This document shows, piece after piece, positions 56,732 to 64,000 of a DNA stretch of 64,000 bases. The position numbers and the translations under genes were made by a program. Each line of letters opens with the position of its first letter. The first letter of the stretch is position 1. Where the stretch lies: positions 496,001-560,000 of the forward strand of contig NZ_NSKD01000002.1 in the NCBI RefSeq assembly GCF_002286965.1, written 5' to 3'. The notes beneath the pieces are model-generated. The model made no database searches, was not told the DNA's origin, and saw nothing but the letters and a program-made list of their open reading frames with translations. This DNA comes from Halovibrio salipaludis. Lineage in GTDB: Bacteria; Pseudomonadota; Gammaproteobacteria; Pseudomonadales; Oleiphilaceae.

Positions 56732-56886
56732 CCCACTCTCCGCGTACCTGTACCATCACTGGTTAACGGCTGATCCTCAAGGGGCTTGAATGCCCGCCGC
56801 CCATGCTCTGGCATGTATTGGCAGCGTAGCGTATTCTGATTCACCCTGACGGCTGTGGAACACACTTTTACAGAGGCAAGGCTCCA

Positions 56887-57309
56887 ATGACCACCACTCC
56901 CAAGATCCTGGTACGCGACTACATGCGTTCACTGTCCCTCTGGTTCTCACCTTCCGACCCGATCGAGAAGGTGGCGGCCACGCTGGTCAAGCAGGAGGAG
57001 CTGGGCGCACCGGTCCTGGACGAACACAAACGGCTCATCGGCTTTGTGACCGAGCAGGACTGCATCAAGGAAATGCTCAATGACTCCTATTACGCCCAGG
57101 AACACCAGCTGGTAAGCGACGTGATGTCCCGCAGGACCGTATCCGTGGGGCCGGACGAGGATGTAACCCATCTGGCGGAGGAAATGATCGGCGCCAAGCC
57201 CAAGATCTACCCCGTGGTCGACAACAGCCGGGTTATCGGGGTCATCACCCGGGGCGATGTACTGCGGGCCCTGAGCCGTGTACGCAACAGTGGCCACGGC
57301 CACATCTGA
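56887..57309 (+). CDS. CBS-domain pair protein
   Basis: A 140-residue protein made of two CBS motifs and nothing else. The first (about 8-65, VRDYMR...LGAPVLDEHKRLIGFVTEQDCI) and second (about 77-135, VSDVMSR...IYPVVDNSRVIGVITRGDVL) form a Bateman module that usually binds adenosine nucleotides. It has no attached enzyme or channel, so its partner is unknown. It starts a plus-strand pair with riboflavin synthase, 12 bases apart. Confidence 0.9.
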   Translation: MTTTPKILVRDYMRSLSLWFSPSDPIEKVAATLVKQEELGAPVLDEHKRLIGFVTEQDCIKEMLNDSYYAQEHQLVSDVMSRRTVSVGPDEDVTHLAEEMIGAKPKIYPVVDNSRVIGVITRGDVLRALSRVRNSGHGHI

Positions 57310-57321
57310 CAGGTTGCCAGC

Positions 57322-57945
57322 GTGTTTACAGGAATCGTACAGGGCATCGCCCGGGTAGCCACCGTTGAGCGGCTGGCCGGGCTTCACCGTATCAGCCTGC
57401 GTTTTCCGGAAAACTTCATTGACGGCATTGCGATCGGCGCCTCGGTGTCCATCAACGGTGCCTGCCTGACCGTCACCGACGCCTGGCCGGACCGCCATCT
57501 GGCAGCCTTTGATGTGATGATGGAAACCCTGAGGGTCACCACCCTCGGGGAGCTGCAGGAAGGGAGTCCGGTCAACGTCGAGCGCGCCGCTCGGATCGGC
57601 GATGAAATCGGTGGCCACCTGCTTTCAGGTCACGTCCACTGCATGGCCAGGGTCAGCTCGATCGAGGAGCCCGAGAACAACCGTCGGATCGCCTTTTCCG
57701 TTCCCCCTGCGTGGCGCCCCTACCTCATCAGCAAGGGCTACATCGCGGTGGATGGAGCCAGCCTCACCGTCGCCGAACTGACCAGCGACGGCTTTGCCGT
57801 CTACCTGATCCCCGAAACGCTCAGGGCCACGCGTTTCGGTACGCTCGATGAAGGGGATCAGGTGAACATTGAGATCGACCATCAGACCCAGACGATCATC
57901 GATACCCTGAACCGTCTGGACCTGGCACCCCGCGGGGCCGACTGA
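57322..57945 (+). CDS. ribE: Riboflavin synthase alpha subunit
   Basis: Dismutates two lumazines to riboflavin, the last step of the pathway. The 207 residues are two tandem lumazine-binding barrels: MFTGIVQGIARV and NGACLTVTDAW in the first, GDEIGGHLLSGHVH at the junction, YIAVDGASLTVAEL and LIPETLRATRFG in the second. Start codon is GTG. The gene stands apart from ribBAH here, next to a CBS protein. Flavin supply is relevant to the flavin-rich Na+-NQR, but no direct link is shown. Confidence 0.95.
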   Translation: MFTGIVQGIARVATVERLAGLHRISLRFPENFIDGIAIGASVSINGACLTVTDAWPDRHLAAFDVMMETLRVTTLGELQEGSPVNVERAARIGDEIGGHLLSGHVHCMARVSSIEEPENNRRIAFSVPPAWRPYLISKGYIAVDGASLTVAELTSDGFAVYLIPETLRATRFGTLDEGDQVNIEIDHQTQTIIDTLNRLDLAPRGAD

Positions 57946-57962
57946 CCCCGCGGTGGCCGTTT

Positions 57963-59087
57963 CTAGCGCTGGTAGCCAGGGCGCAGGAAGGGCATCGAGG
58001 AAACCGTCATGCTGCGGCGCTTGCCGCGCACATCCGCCTCAACGGTGGTGCCTTTCTCCGCCAGGTCCGCGCGCACATACCCCATGGCAATGGGCGCACC
58101 GACACTGGCGGCAAAGTTGCCACTGGTCACTTCCCCAATGGGCTCATCACCACCTTCCGCGTAGAGCACGGCGCCCTCGCGTACCGGCGCCTTGCCTTCA
58201 GCAACGAGCCCGACGCGCTTTTGCTCCGGCGCGCTGTCGCGCATCTGCTGCAGAACCCGCTGCGCCCCCGGGAAGCCGCCCTCACGCTCCCCGCCGAGCC
58301 TGCGGGCCTTGCCGATGGCCCAGCCCAGGGAAGCCTCAACCGGGGTCGTCCGGGTGGTGATGTCATGACCATAAAGGCAGAGCCCGGCCTCAAGACGCAA
58401 TGAATCCCGGGCACCAAGCCCCACCGGCTCCACATGCTCATCCTCCAGCAGACGCCGGGCCAGGGTCTCCGCCACCTCAGCCGGCACCGAGATCTCGTAC
58501 CCATCCTCGCCGGTGTAGCCGCTGCGGGAAATAATCGCCGGGCTGTCGAGCAGTGTCATGGGCCAGTTGTCCATGAACTTCATTTTCCGGACTTCCGGCT
58601 GGAGTTTCGCCAGAGCTTCCTCTGCCTTGGGTCCCTGGAGAGCAATCAGCGCCCTGTCGGTCATCTCGGTCAGCGTGACGGAGGCCGGGAGCCCGGCACG
58701 CAGGTGCGCGATGTCCTCAGCCTTGCAGGCGGCATTGACGACGAGATAGAAGCCATCCTCATGGCGGCTGATCATCAGGTCGTCCAGTACCCCTCCGTCC
58801 TCGTTGGTAAACAGGCCATAACGCTGGCGGTGCATGCCCAGCCCGACCAGGTCAGAGGGCACCATGGCCTCCAGCGCTTCCGCGATGCCCTCGCCGCTGA
58901 GCCATACCTGACCCATGTGCGAGACATCAAAAAGACCTGCGCCTTCCCGGGTATGAAGGTGTTCCTGCTTGATCCCCGCAGGGTATTGCACCGGCATGCT
59001 GTAGCCGGCAAACGGGACCATGCGCGCACCGAGTTCCTCGTGGAGGGCGGTCAGCGGGGTTGTAAGCATTGCCTGATCGTTCGCCAT
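57963..59087 (-). CDS. gcvT: Glycine cleavage system T protein (aminomethyltransferase)
   Basis: Transfers the methylene group from H-protein-bound aminomethyl to tetrahydrofolate and releases ammonia. The 374 residues carry LHEELGARMVPFAGYSMPVQY at the N terminus, FDVSHMGQV, SGYTGEDGYEI for folate binding and GLGARDSLRLEAGLCLYG. It lies behind the XRE-cupin gene on the same strand. Its upstream gap contains a TTTCC-N4-GGAAA palindrome, so it probably has its own controlled promoter. Confidence 0.97.
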   Translation of the reverse strand: MANDQAMLTTPLTALHEELGARMVPFAGYSMPVQYPAGIKQEHLHTREGAGLFDVSHMGQVWLSGEGIAEALEAMVPSDLVGLGMHRQRYGLFTNEDGGVLDDLMISRHEDGFYLVVNAACKAEDIAHLRAGLPASVTLTEMTDRALIALQGPKAEEALAKLQPEVRKMKFMDNWPMTLLDSPAIISRSGYTGEDGYEISVPAEVAETLARRLLEDEHVEPVGLGARDSLRLEAGLCLYGHDITTRTTPVEASLGWAIGKARRLGGEREGGFPGAQRVLQQMRDSAPEQKRVGLVAEGKAPVREGAVLYAEGGDEPIGEVTSGNFAASVGAPIAMGYVRADLAEKGTTVEADVRGKRRSMTVSSMPFLRPGYQR

Positions 59088-59167
59088 GAGCCTGTCTCTC
59101 CTGTTGCTGTTTCGGAGCCACCTGTACCTGCGGCTCCCGCTGGACTGGGTTGCCCTATGATGCCGTA

Positions 59168-59191
59168 TTTCCGATTGGAAACAAAGTTTCC
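59168..59191 (-). promoter_or_regulatory. Putative XRE-cupin operator upstream of gcvT
   Basis: TTTCCGATTGGAAA (59168-59181) is an inverted repeat of TTTCC/GGAAA with a 4-base centre. It overlaps a second one, GGAAAC-AAA-GTTTCC (59177-59191). The first matches the palindrome before gcvH in arms and spacing. Confidence 0.6.
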
Positions 59192-59193
59192 TG

Positions 59194-59829
59194 TCAGGCC
59201 GTCACCCAGAGAACTTCCGCATCCTCCTCGCTCACGGAAACCAGCATATGCCCCATGGTGCAGTCGTAATAGGCACTGTCTCCGGCTTCCAGGCGCACGG
59301 GTTCATAGAACTCCGTATAGAACAGGATGGCCCCGCTCAGCACATACAGGAATTCCTCGCCATCGTGCCGGATCCATTCCGGAAAGTCCCCGAACGCACG
59401 CGCGCGCACACGCGTTGTAAAGGGCACCATCTTCTTGTGGCTGAGATCCGTGGCCAGCAGTTCGTGCTCATAGGTAGCGGTGGGATGGGGCTTGCCCTCC
59501 CCGCGGCGCGTAATATCGCGCCGCCCCGAAGGCTGGGCGCTGTTGCTGGGCTCTGAGAACAGCTGCGGCAGGTCGATACCCAGCCCGTTGACCAGCTTGT
59601 GCACCACCGAGAAGGTGGGTGATATCTGCTCGTTCTCGATCTTCGACAGCGTGGAGCGCGCAAGTCCCGTCAGTTTGCTGGCCTCTTCCAGGGTCAGCCC
59701 CTGGCCCAGCCGCAGGGACCGGACACGCTCACCCAGCCGCAGGGGCTGCAGTGTGGCTTCGGTTTCACCGCGCTGGACCTGCAGGGTCTCGTGGAGCGGC
59801 TCCCGCATGTTCTCGCTGTCCTCGGACAT
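59194..59829 (-). CDS. XRE-type helix-turn-helix and cupin regulator
   Basis: A 211-residue transcription regulator. The helix-turn-helix lies at about residues 32-85 (GERVRSLRLGQGLTLEEASKLTG, LARSTLSKIENEQISPT), and a C-terminal cupin barrel at about 135-205 (HDGEEFLYVLSGAILFY, LEAGDSAYYDCTMGH). Cupin regulators of this kind usually sense a small metabolite. It lies between gcvT and the divergent gcvHP, with a shared palindrome at both promoters, so it is a strong candidate for glycine cleavage control, ligand unknown. Confidence 0.88.
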   Translation of the reverse strand: MSEDSENMREPLHETLQVQRGETEATLQPLRLGERVRSLRLGQGLTLEEASKLTGLARSTLSKIENEQISPTFSVVHKLVNGLGIDLPQLFSEPSNSAQPSGRRDITRRGEGKPHPTATYEHELLATDLSHKKMVPFTTRVRARAFGDFPEWIRHDGEEFLYVLSGAILFYTEFYEPVRLEAGDSAYYDCTMGHMLVSVSEEDAEVLWVTA

Positions 59830-59839
59830 GATTCGCGTG

Positions 59840-59853
59840 TTTCCTATAGGAAA
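59840..59853 (+). promoter_or_regulatory. Palindromic operator between the XRE-cupin gene and gcvH
   Basis: TTTCCTATAGGAAA is a perfect 14-base palindrome 11 bases before the regulator's ATG. It has the same arms and spacing as the gcvT site. A possible gcvH promoter lies just beyond (TTGTTT at 59860-59865, 17 bases, TAATCT at 59883-59888), so one site could control both directions. Confidence 0.65.
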
Positions 59854-59938
59854 TTTACGTTGTTTGTGGGAAAATCCGTTGTTAATCTAACACAGACAAC
59901 ACCACCACCACATGACCCTGCAGCAGGAGGACGGAGCG

Positions 59939-60331
59939 ATGACAGCGACGCCCGAGGAACTTCTCTACACCCCCAGCCACGAATGGATCCGTGACAACGG
60001 CGACGGCACCGTGACCATGGGCATCACCGACCACGCCCAGGACCAGCTCGGCGACGTTGTCTTTGTCGAACTTCCCGAAGCCGACCAGAGCTTTGCCAAG
60101 GGCGATGAGCTGGCGGTTGTGGAGTCCGTGAAGTCCGCCTCCGACATCTACTCCCCGATCAGTGGCACCGTCCAGAGCGTGAATGAGGCACTCGAGGACG
60201 CCCCCGAGACCGTGAACGAGCACTGCTACGGGGACGGCTGGATGGTTCGCATCAAGCTGGACAACCCGGACGAACTCTCTGAACTCCTGTCGGCCGAGCG
60301 CTATCAGGAGCTCGTTGCCGACGAAGCCTGA
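59939..60331 (+). CDS. gcvH: Glycine cleavage system H protein
   Basis: Shuttles the aminomethyl group between P, T and L proteins on a lipoyl arm. The start at 59939 (MTATPEELLYTPSHEWIRDN) is preferred to an ATG at 59912; a GGAG is close ahead. The 130 residues carry the lipoylated lysine at 65 in VVESVKSASDIYSP. It begins the plus-strand gcvHP unit, with gcvP 15 bases after it. Confidence 0.97.
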   Translation: MTATPEELLYTPSHEWIRDNGDGTVTMGITDHAQDQLGDVVFVELPEADQSFAKGDELAVVESVKSASDIYSPISGTVQSVNEALEDAPETVNEHCYGDGWMVRIKLDNPDELSELLSAERYQELVADEA

Positions 60332-60346
60332 CCCAGGAGGTAGCTC

Positions 60347-63223
60347 ATGAATGCGAAGTCTTCCCTGGCCAATGCGACACTGGCCCAGATGAACGACCGG
60401 CCCTTCAGCGACCGGCACATCGGCCCCAACGCCGATGATCAGTCGGCCATGCTGGCCACTCTGGGGCTGTCATCCGTGAATGAACTGGTGGACCAGATCA
60501 TTCCGGGGTCCATCCGTATGCCCGGTGAGCTGGCCCTGGACCCCGGCCGCGCGGAACACGAGGCGCTGGCCGAACTGCGCGGCATGGCCCAGCGCAACCA
60601 GGTGTTCCGTTCCTACATCGGCCAGGGTTATTACCCGACTCGCATTCCCTCGGTCATCAAGCGCAACGTGCTGGAGAATCCGGCCTGGTACACGGCCTAC
60701 ACGCCCTACCAGCCGGAAATCTCCCAGGGTCGCATGGAGTCCCTGGTCAACTTCCAGCAGATGGTGATGGACCTCACCGGCCTGGATCTGGCCAATGCCT
60801 CGCTGCTCGACGAAGCCACCGCCGCGGCGGAAGCCATGGCGCTGTGCCGGCGGGCCAACCGCAAGAGCAAGAGTAATGTGTTCTTTGCGGCAGAGGAACT
60901 GCATCCGCAGACCCTGGATGTGCTGCGTACGCGGGCCGACTACATGGGCATTGAGCTGGTGGTCGCCCCGGCCGAATCGGTCGGCGAACACGAAGCCTTC
61001 GGGGCCGCCTTCCAGTATCCGGCCACCGATGGCAGCATCCCGGACCTTGAGAAGCTGATCAGCACCGCCAGCGACCAGGGCGCCATGACCGCCGTGGCCT
61101 CGGATCTGCTGGCGCTGATGATGCTGCGCTCCCCCGGCGAACTGGGTGCCGACATGGTCCTGGGCTCCGCCCAGCGCTTTGGCGTGCCCATGGGCTACGG
61201 CGGCCCGCACGCGGCCTTCTTTGCCACCCGTGACAGCCTCAAGCGCCAGGTGCCGGGCCGCATCATCGGTGTCTCCAAGGACAACCGTGACCAGCCGGCC
61301 TTCCGCATGGCCATGCAGACCCGTGAACAGCACATCCGCCGCGAGAAGGCCACCTCCAACATCTGCACCGCCCAGGCACTGCTGGCCAACCTGGCGGCCT
61401 TCTACGCCGTCTACCACGGGCCGGAAGGCCTGCGGAACCAGGCCGAGCGCGTACACCGCCTGACCGCCATCCTGGCGGAAGGACTGCGTGCCGGCGGTGT
61501 GGAACCCCAGGAGCGCTATTTCGACACCCTGAGCTTCCGGGCTGATGAGGGCGTTCACGACCGGGCCCACGCCGAGGGCTGCAACCTGCGCATTCTGGGC
61601 GATGGGCGTACCGGCATCAGCCTAGACGAAACAGCCACCGAAGAAGACGTTGAATGCCTGCTGCGGATCGTGCTCGGTTCGGACAGTCACCAGTCCGTTG
61701 CGGAACTGGATGAACGCATTGCCAACGGTGCCGAAACCGGCATCACCGATGCCATGCGCCGGCGCGATGCGGTTCTGACCCACCCGGTATTCAACCGGTA
61801 CCACAGCGAAACCGAACTTCTGCGCTACATCCGGCGCCTTGAGAACCGCGATTTCTCCCTGGTGCACGGCATGATCCCGCTGGGCTCCTGTACCATGAAG
61901 CTCAACGCGGCCGCGCAGATGGAACCGATCAGCTGGCCCGAATTCGCGGAGATCCATCCGTTCGCCCCCCGGGAACAGACCCAGGGCTACCAGCAGCTCC
62001 TCAAAGAGCTGGATGAGCAGCTGCGGGAGATCACCGGCTACGACGCCTTCTCCCTGCAGCCCAACTCCGGGGCCCAGGGCGAATACGCCGGCCTTCTGGC
62101 CATCCGCCGCTACCAGGAAGCAAAGGGTGAAACGCACCGTAATGTCTGCCTGATTCCCGCCTCGGCGCACGGTACCAACCCGGCCTCCGCCGCCATGATG
62201 GGCATGAAGGTGGTCATCGTGGACTGCGACGATGAAGGCAACGTGGACCTGGAGGACCTGCGCGCGAAGGCGGAAAAGGCCGGGGACCACCTCTCCGCCT
62301 GCATGATCACCTATCCCTCCACCCACGGGGTGTACGAGGAAGGCGCGCCGGAGATCTGCCGCATCGTGCACGAGCATGGCGGTCAGGTGTACATGGACGG
62401 CGCCAACCTCAACGCCCAGGTGGGCCTGGTGCAGCCGACGCTGGTGGGCTCCGACGTATCCCACCTGAACCTGCACAAGACCTTCGCCATCCCGCACGGC
62501 GGTGGTGGCCCGGGCATGGGCCCCATTGGTGTCCGCGAACACCTCGCGCCCTACCTGCCCGGCCATAATGAAAGCGGCGTCGCTGAAGGCGCGGTGGCGT
62601 CCACACCCTTTGGCTCGGCGGGCATCCTGCCGATCACCTGGATGTACAACCGCCTGCTTGGCCGCGATGGCCTGCGCCACAGCACGGAAGTCGCCATTCT
62701 GGGCGCCAACTACATCGCCAACAGCCTCAAGAACGACTACGACGTGCTCTACAAGGGGCGTCATGACCGCGTGGCCCACGAGTGCATCCTGGACCTGCGC
62801 CCGCTCAAGGAATGGTCCGGCATCACCGAGGAAGATGTGGCCAAGCGCCTGATGGATTACGGCTTCCACGCGCCGACCATGTCCTTCCCCGTTCCGGGTA
62901 CGCTCATGATCGAGCCAACGGAATCCGAGTCCATCGAGGAACTGGACCGGTTCATCGAGGCGATGAAAGGCATCCGCAGGGAGATTGACCGGGTGGCCAA
63001 TGGCGAATGGCCGGCGGACAACAACCCACTGGTCAAGGCCCCTCACACCCAGAGCGATCTGGTGGATGAGTGGGACCGCCCCTACAGCCGTGATCTGGCG
63101 GTATTCCCGTCCCAGGCGGTGCGTGACGGCAAGTTCTGGCCGACGGTTAACCGCGTGGATAACGTCTACGGGGACCGGAACCTGATCTGCAGCTGCCCGA
63201 GCCCGGAGGCTTACCGGGACTAG
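60347..63223 (+). CDS. gcvP: Glycine dehydrogenase (decarboxylating), P protein
   Basis: PLP enzyme that decarboxylates glycine and loads the H protein. The 958 residues form the single-chain type, fused alpha and beta halves. The PLP lysine is at about residue 711 in [18 protein letters not shown], and [13 protein letters not shown] opens the protein. [13 protein letters not shown] and [15 protein letters not shown] lie in the second half. It forms an operon with gcvH. The lpd gene for the L protein is not in this window. Confidence 0.98.
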   Translation: MNAKSSLANATLAQMNDRPFSDRHIGPNADDQSAMLATLGLSSVNELVDQIIPGSIRMPGELALDPGRAEHEALAELRGMAQRNQVFRSYIGQGYYPTRIPSVIKRNVLENPAWYTAYTPYQPEISQGRMESLVNFQQMVMDLTGLDLANASLLDEATAAAEAMALCRRANRKSKSNVFFAAEELHPQTLDVLRTRADYMGIELVVAPAESVGEHEAFGAAFQYPATDGSIPDLEKLISTASDQGAMTAVASDLLALMMLRSPGELGADMVLGSAQRFGVPMGYGGPHAAFFATRDSLKRQVPGRIIGVSKDNRDQPAFRMAMQTREQHIRREKATSNICTAQALLANLAAFYAVYHGPEGLRNQAERVHRLTAILAEGLRAGGVEPQERYFDTLSFRADEGVHDRAHAEGCNLRILGDGRTGISLDETATEEDVECLLRIVLGSDSHQSVAELDERIANGAETGITDAMRRRDAVLTHPVFNRYHSETELLRYIRRLENRDFSLVHGMIPLGSCTMKLNAAAQMEPISWPEFAEIHPFAPREQTQGYQQLLKELDEQLREITGYDAFSLQPNSGAQGEYAGLLAIRRYQEAKGETHRNVCLIPASAHGTNPASAAMMGMKVVIVDCDDEGNVDLEDLRAKAEKAGDHLSACMITYPSTHGVYEEGAPEICRIVHEHGGQVYMDGANLNAQVGLVQPTLVGSDVSHLNLHKTFAIPHGGGGPGMGPIGVREHLAPYLPGHNESGVAEGAVASTPFGSAGILPITWMYNRLLGRDGLRHSTEVAILGANYIANSLKNDYDVLYKGRHDRVAHECILDLRPLKEWSGITEEDVAKRLMDYGFHAPTMSFPVPGTLMIEPTESESIEELDRFIEAMKGIRREIDRVANGEWPADNNPLVKAPHTQSDLVDEWDRPYSRDLAVFPSQAVRDGKFWPTVNRVDNVYGDRNLICSCPSPEAYRD

Positions 63224-63235
63224 AGTCTTTACTCG

Positions 63236-63270
63236 GATTAGGGTGATTATTCTAATTTTTCACCCTAATC
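63236..63270. other. AT-rich 11-bp inverted repeat after gcvP
   Basis: GATTAGGGTGA and TCACCCTAATC form a perfect 11-bp inverted repeat around a 13-base AT-rich loop. It lies 12 bases past the gcvP stop and 38 bases before the next ATG. There is no GC-rich stem plus T-run, so it looks more like an operator or RNA structure than a normal terminator. Confidence 0.55.
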
Positions 63271-63307
63271 TGGTTTCAGAACTCAAGGGCAGCAATGGAG
63301 GTGACCC

Positions 63308-63754
63308 ATGGCTGAGAAGTCCGCAGACAGGCAGAGTAAAACCATGAGCGATCTCACACGCAGGATTCAGGAACAGACCAGCCAGCAATGGCAGAAGGCC
63401 AACCAGGAACTGCAGCGTGTGCTCAGGGATCTCGGTGCGCGGGATGCGGAAAATGAGTCCTTCCAGGAGATGGTGCGGGATATCCGCGAGAAGAACCCGT
63501 CATTCCGGGAGTTCATGTTCAGCCTGGACGCCGCCACCTACGACACACGCAAGCGCCTGTCGTGGAACGCGCACATGACGTCCGCCTACCTCATGAACCG
63601 GGTGGAAGCCTCCTACACCAATGATCTCAAGCCGCTGATGGCCAACTACCGCCAGCAGGCGAGCGAGCGGCTGACGGCCCTGAAGCAGCAGCTGCGCAGC
63701 ATGCGCGAGCGCTTCCACTCCGCGGCTTCCGACAGCGCTGACACGCAGCAGTAA
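63308..63754 (+). CDS. Charged helical cytosolic protein of unknown function
   Basis: I do not recognise this 148-residue protein. It is predicted to be nearly all helical, rich in Gln, Arg, Glu and Met, with no signal peptide or membrane helix. Central text such as FREFMFSLDAATYDTRKRLSWNAHM and SAYLMNRVEASYTNDLKPLM separates two coiled-coil-like ends. Overall length and style recall phasin-like granule proteins, but I see no diagnostic motif and do not claim that. GGAGGTGA, nearly perfect for the 16S tail, lies before the ATG, so high expression is likely. A strong terminator follows. Confidence 0.75.
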   Translation: MAEKSADRQSKTMSDLTRRIQEQTSQQWQKANQELQRVLRDLGARDAENESFQEMVRDIREKNPSFREFMFSLDAATYDTRKRLSWNAHMTSAYLMNRVEASYTNDLKPLMANYRQQASERLTALKQQLRSMRERFHSAASDSADTQQ

Positions 63755-63786
63755 CCCCTGCCTGACTCACACAGGTTACCCCTCCT

Positions 63787-63813
63787 CCCCGTGCCCTGCG
63801 CACGGGGTTTTTT
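63787..63813 (+). terminator. Rho-independent terminator after the 63308 gene
   Basis: CCCCGTGC and GCACGGGG form an 8-bp GC stem with a 5-base loop, followed by TTTTTT (63808-63813). It runs into the stop codon of the convergent msrA. Confidence 0.9.
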
Positions 63814-64000
63814 ATGCGTAACGCACGCCCGTGCCCGCCAGCCCGCAGTAACCCCCGGGGTTCTTGTGCAGATACTGCTGGTGCCAGTCCTCCGCGTAAT
63901 AGAAGGTCACGGCCTGCGCCAGTTCGGTGGTGATATGCCCCTGTCCGGCGGCATCCAGCGCCTTCTGATAGGCCTCCATGGAGGCCTGCGCGATCCCAAG
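63812..64000 (-). CDS. msrA: Peptide-methionine (S)-S-oxide reductase MsrA (3' part only)
   Basis: Repairs oxidised methionine. I translated the minus strand from the right edge: 62 codons then TAA at 63812-63814. It reads through [31 protein letters not shown], the MsrA C terminus with the AEDxHQQYL-x-KNPxGYCG signature and the resolving-type cysteine. The start and the N-terminal catalytic GCFWG lie outside the window. Confidence 0.93.
   Translation of the reverse strand, partial: LGIAQASMEAYQKALDAAGQGHITTELAQAVTFYYAEDWHQQYLHKNPGGYCGLAGTGVRYA

Noticed and set aside
57310-57345. FMN riboswitch before riboflavin synthase
   Set aside because: Only 12 bases separate the CBS gene from ribE, and nothing resembling the RFN element is present.
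59088-59193. A glycine riboswitch before gcvT
   Set aside because: The gap of about 105 bases is too short for a tandem aptamer and shows palindromic protein-type sites instead of aptamer-like elements.
1-64000. CRISPR array, prophage, insertion sequence or defence island
   Set aside because: No regularly spaced direct repeats, no transposase, integrase or phage structural genes, and no terminal inverted repeats with target duplications were seen. The gene content is core metabolism throughout.

Overview
The window reads as a contiguous piece of a GC-rich gammaproteobacterial chromosome made almost entirely of core housekeeping genes. Gene order is largely that which I recall for Pseudomonas aeruginosa PA2961-PA3006: tmk, mltG, pabC, acpP, fabG, fabD, plsX, rpmF, yceD, sppA, a HAD phosphatase, rluC and rne; then sthA, nqrM, nqrF-A, gap, mfd, csiV, a thioinosine phosphorylase, nagZ and psrA. 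A complete sodium-pumping Na+-NQR and acidic proteins fit a halophilic or marine lineage, perhaps near Ectothiorhodospiraceae or Aquisalimonas. That placement is inference; there is no rRNA here. I see no phage, insertion sequence or CRISPR array.

Layout. 1-3086: proline catabolism (putA, cut by the left edge). 3180-12403: a long minus-strand block for fatty acid, phospholipid and cell-wall synthesis plus ribosome and tRNA-related genes, in which fabH, fabF and holB are missing from their usual places. 13053-16130: rne behind a long structured leader. 16140-20580: small regulatory and RNA-linked genes (UPF0149, rnm, yciI, an SH3/coiled-coil membrane protein, PilZ, rraA) and a hydrolase-fold protein lacking its nucleophile. 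20621-26905: ppsA, its divergent regulator ppsR, and an M16C metalloprotease. 27034-30968: the least characterised stretch, with a two-helix membrane protein, a PEGA/MORN-repeat protein, a membrane-anchored receiver protein and a tandem 6-pyruvoyl-tetrahydropterin-synthase-fold protein. 31021-32733: gltX with tRNA-Ala and tRNA-Glu. 32897-37831: znuA with a Zur-like box, dusA, transaldolase, DAHP synthase and a phosphodiesterase. 37815-45498: sthA and the nqr operon. 45645-54521: gap, mfd, csiV, mtip, mscS, nagZ. 54562-56731: an L,D-transpeptidase-like gene, psrA with three operator-like palindromes, and a membrane protein of unknown function. 56887-57945: a CBS protein and riboflavin synthase. 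57963-63223: the glycine cleavage genes around an XRE-cupin regulator. 63308-64000: an unknown helical protein and the 3' end of msrA.

How it fits together. Several regulator/target pairs lie close: ppsR with ppsA; rraA (RNase E inhibitor) within 4 kb of rne; psrA with self-operators; and the XRE-cupin gene with a shared palindrome TTTCC-N4-GGAAA before both gcvT and gcvH. That last pair is the most testable regulatory prediction here. I found no obviously new multi-gene system. The best candidates for undescribed biology are the 27-31 kb cluster, the nucleophile-less hydrolase, and the unknown gene after gcvP with its 11-bp inverted repeat and strong ribosome binding site.
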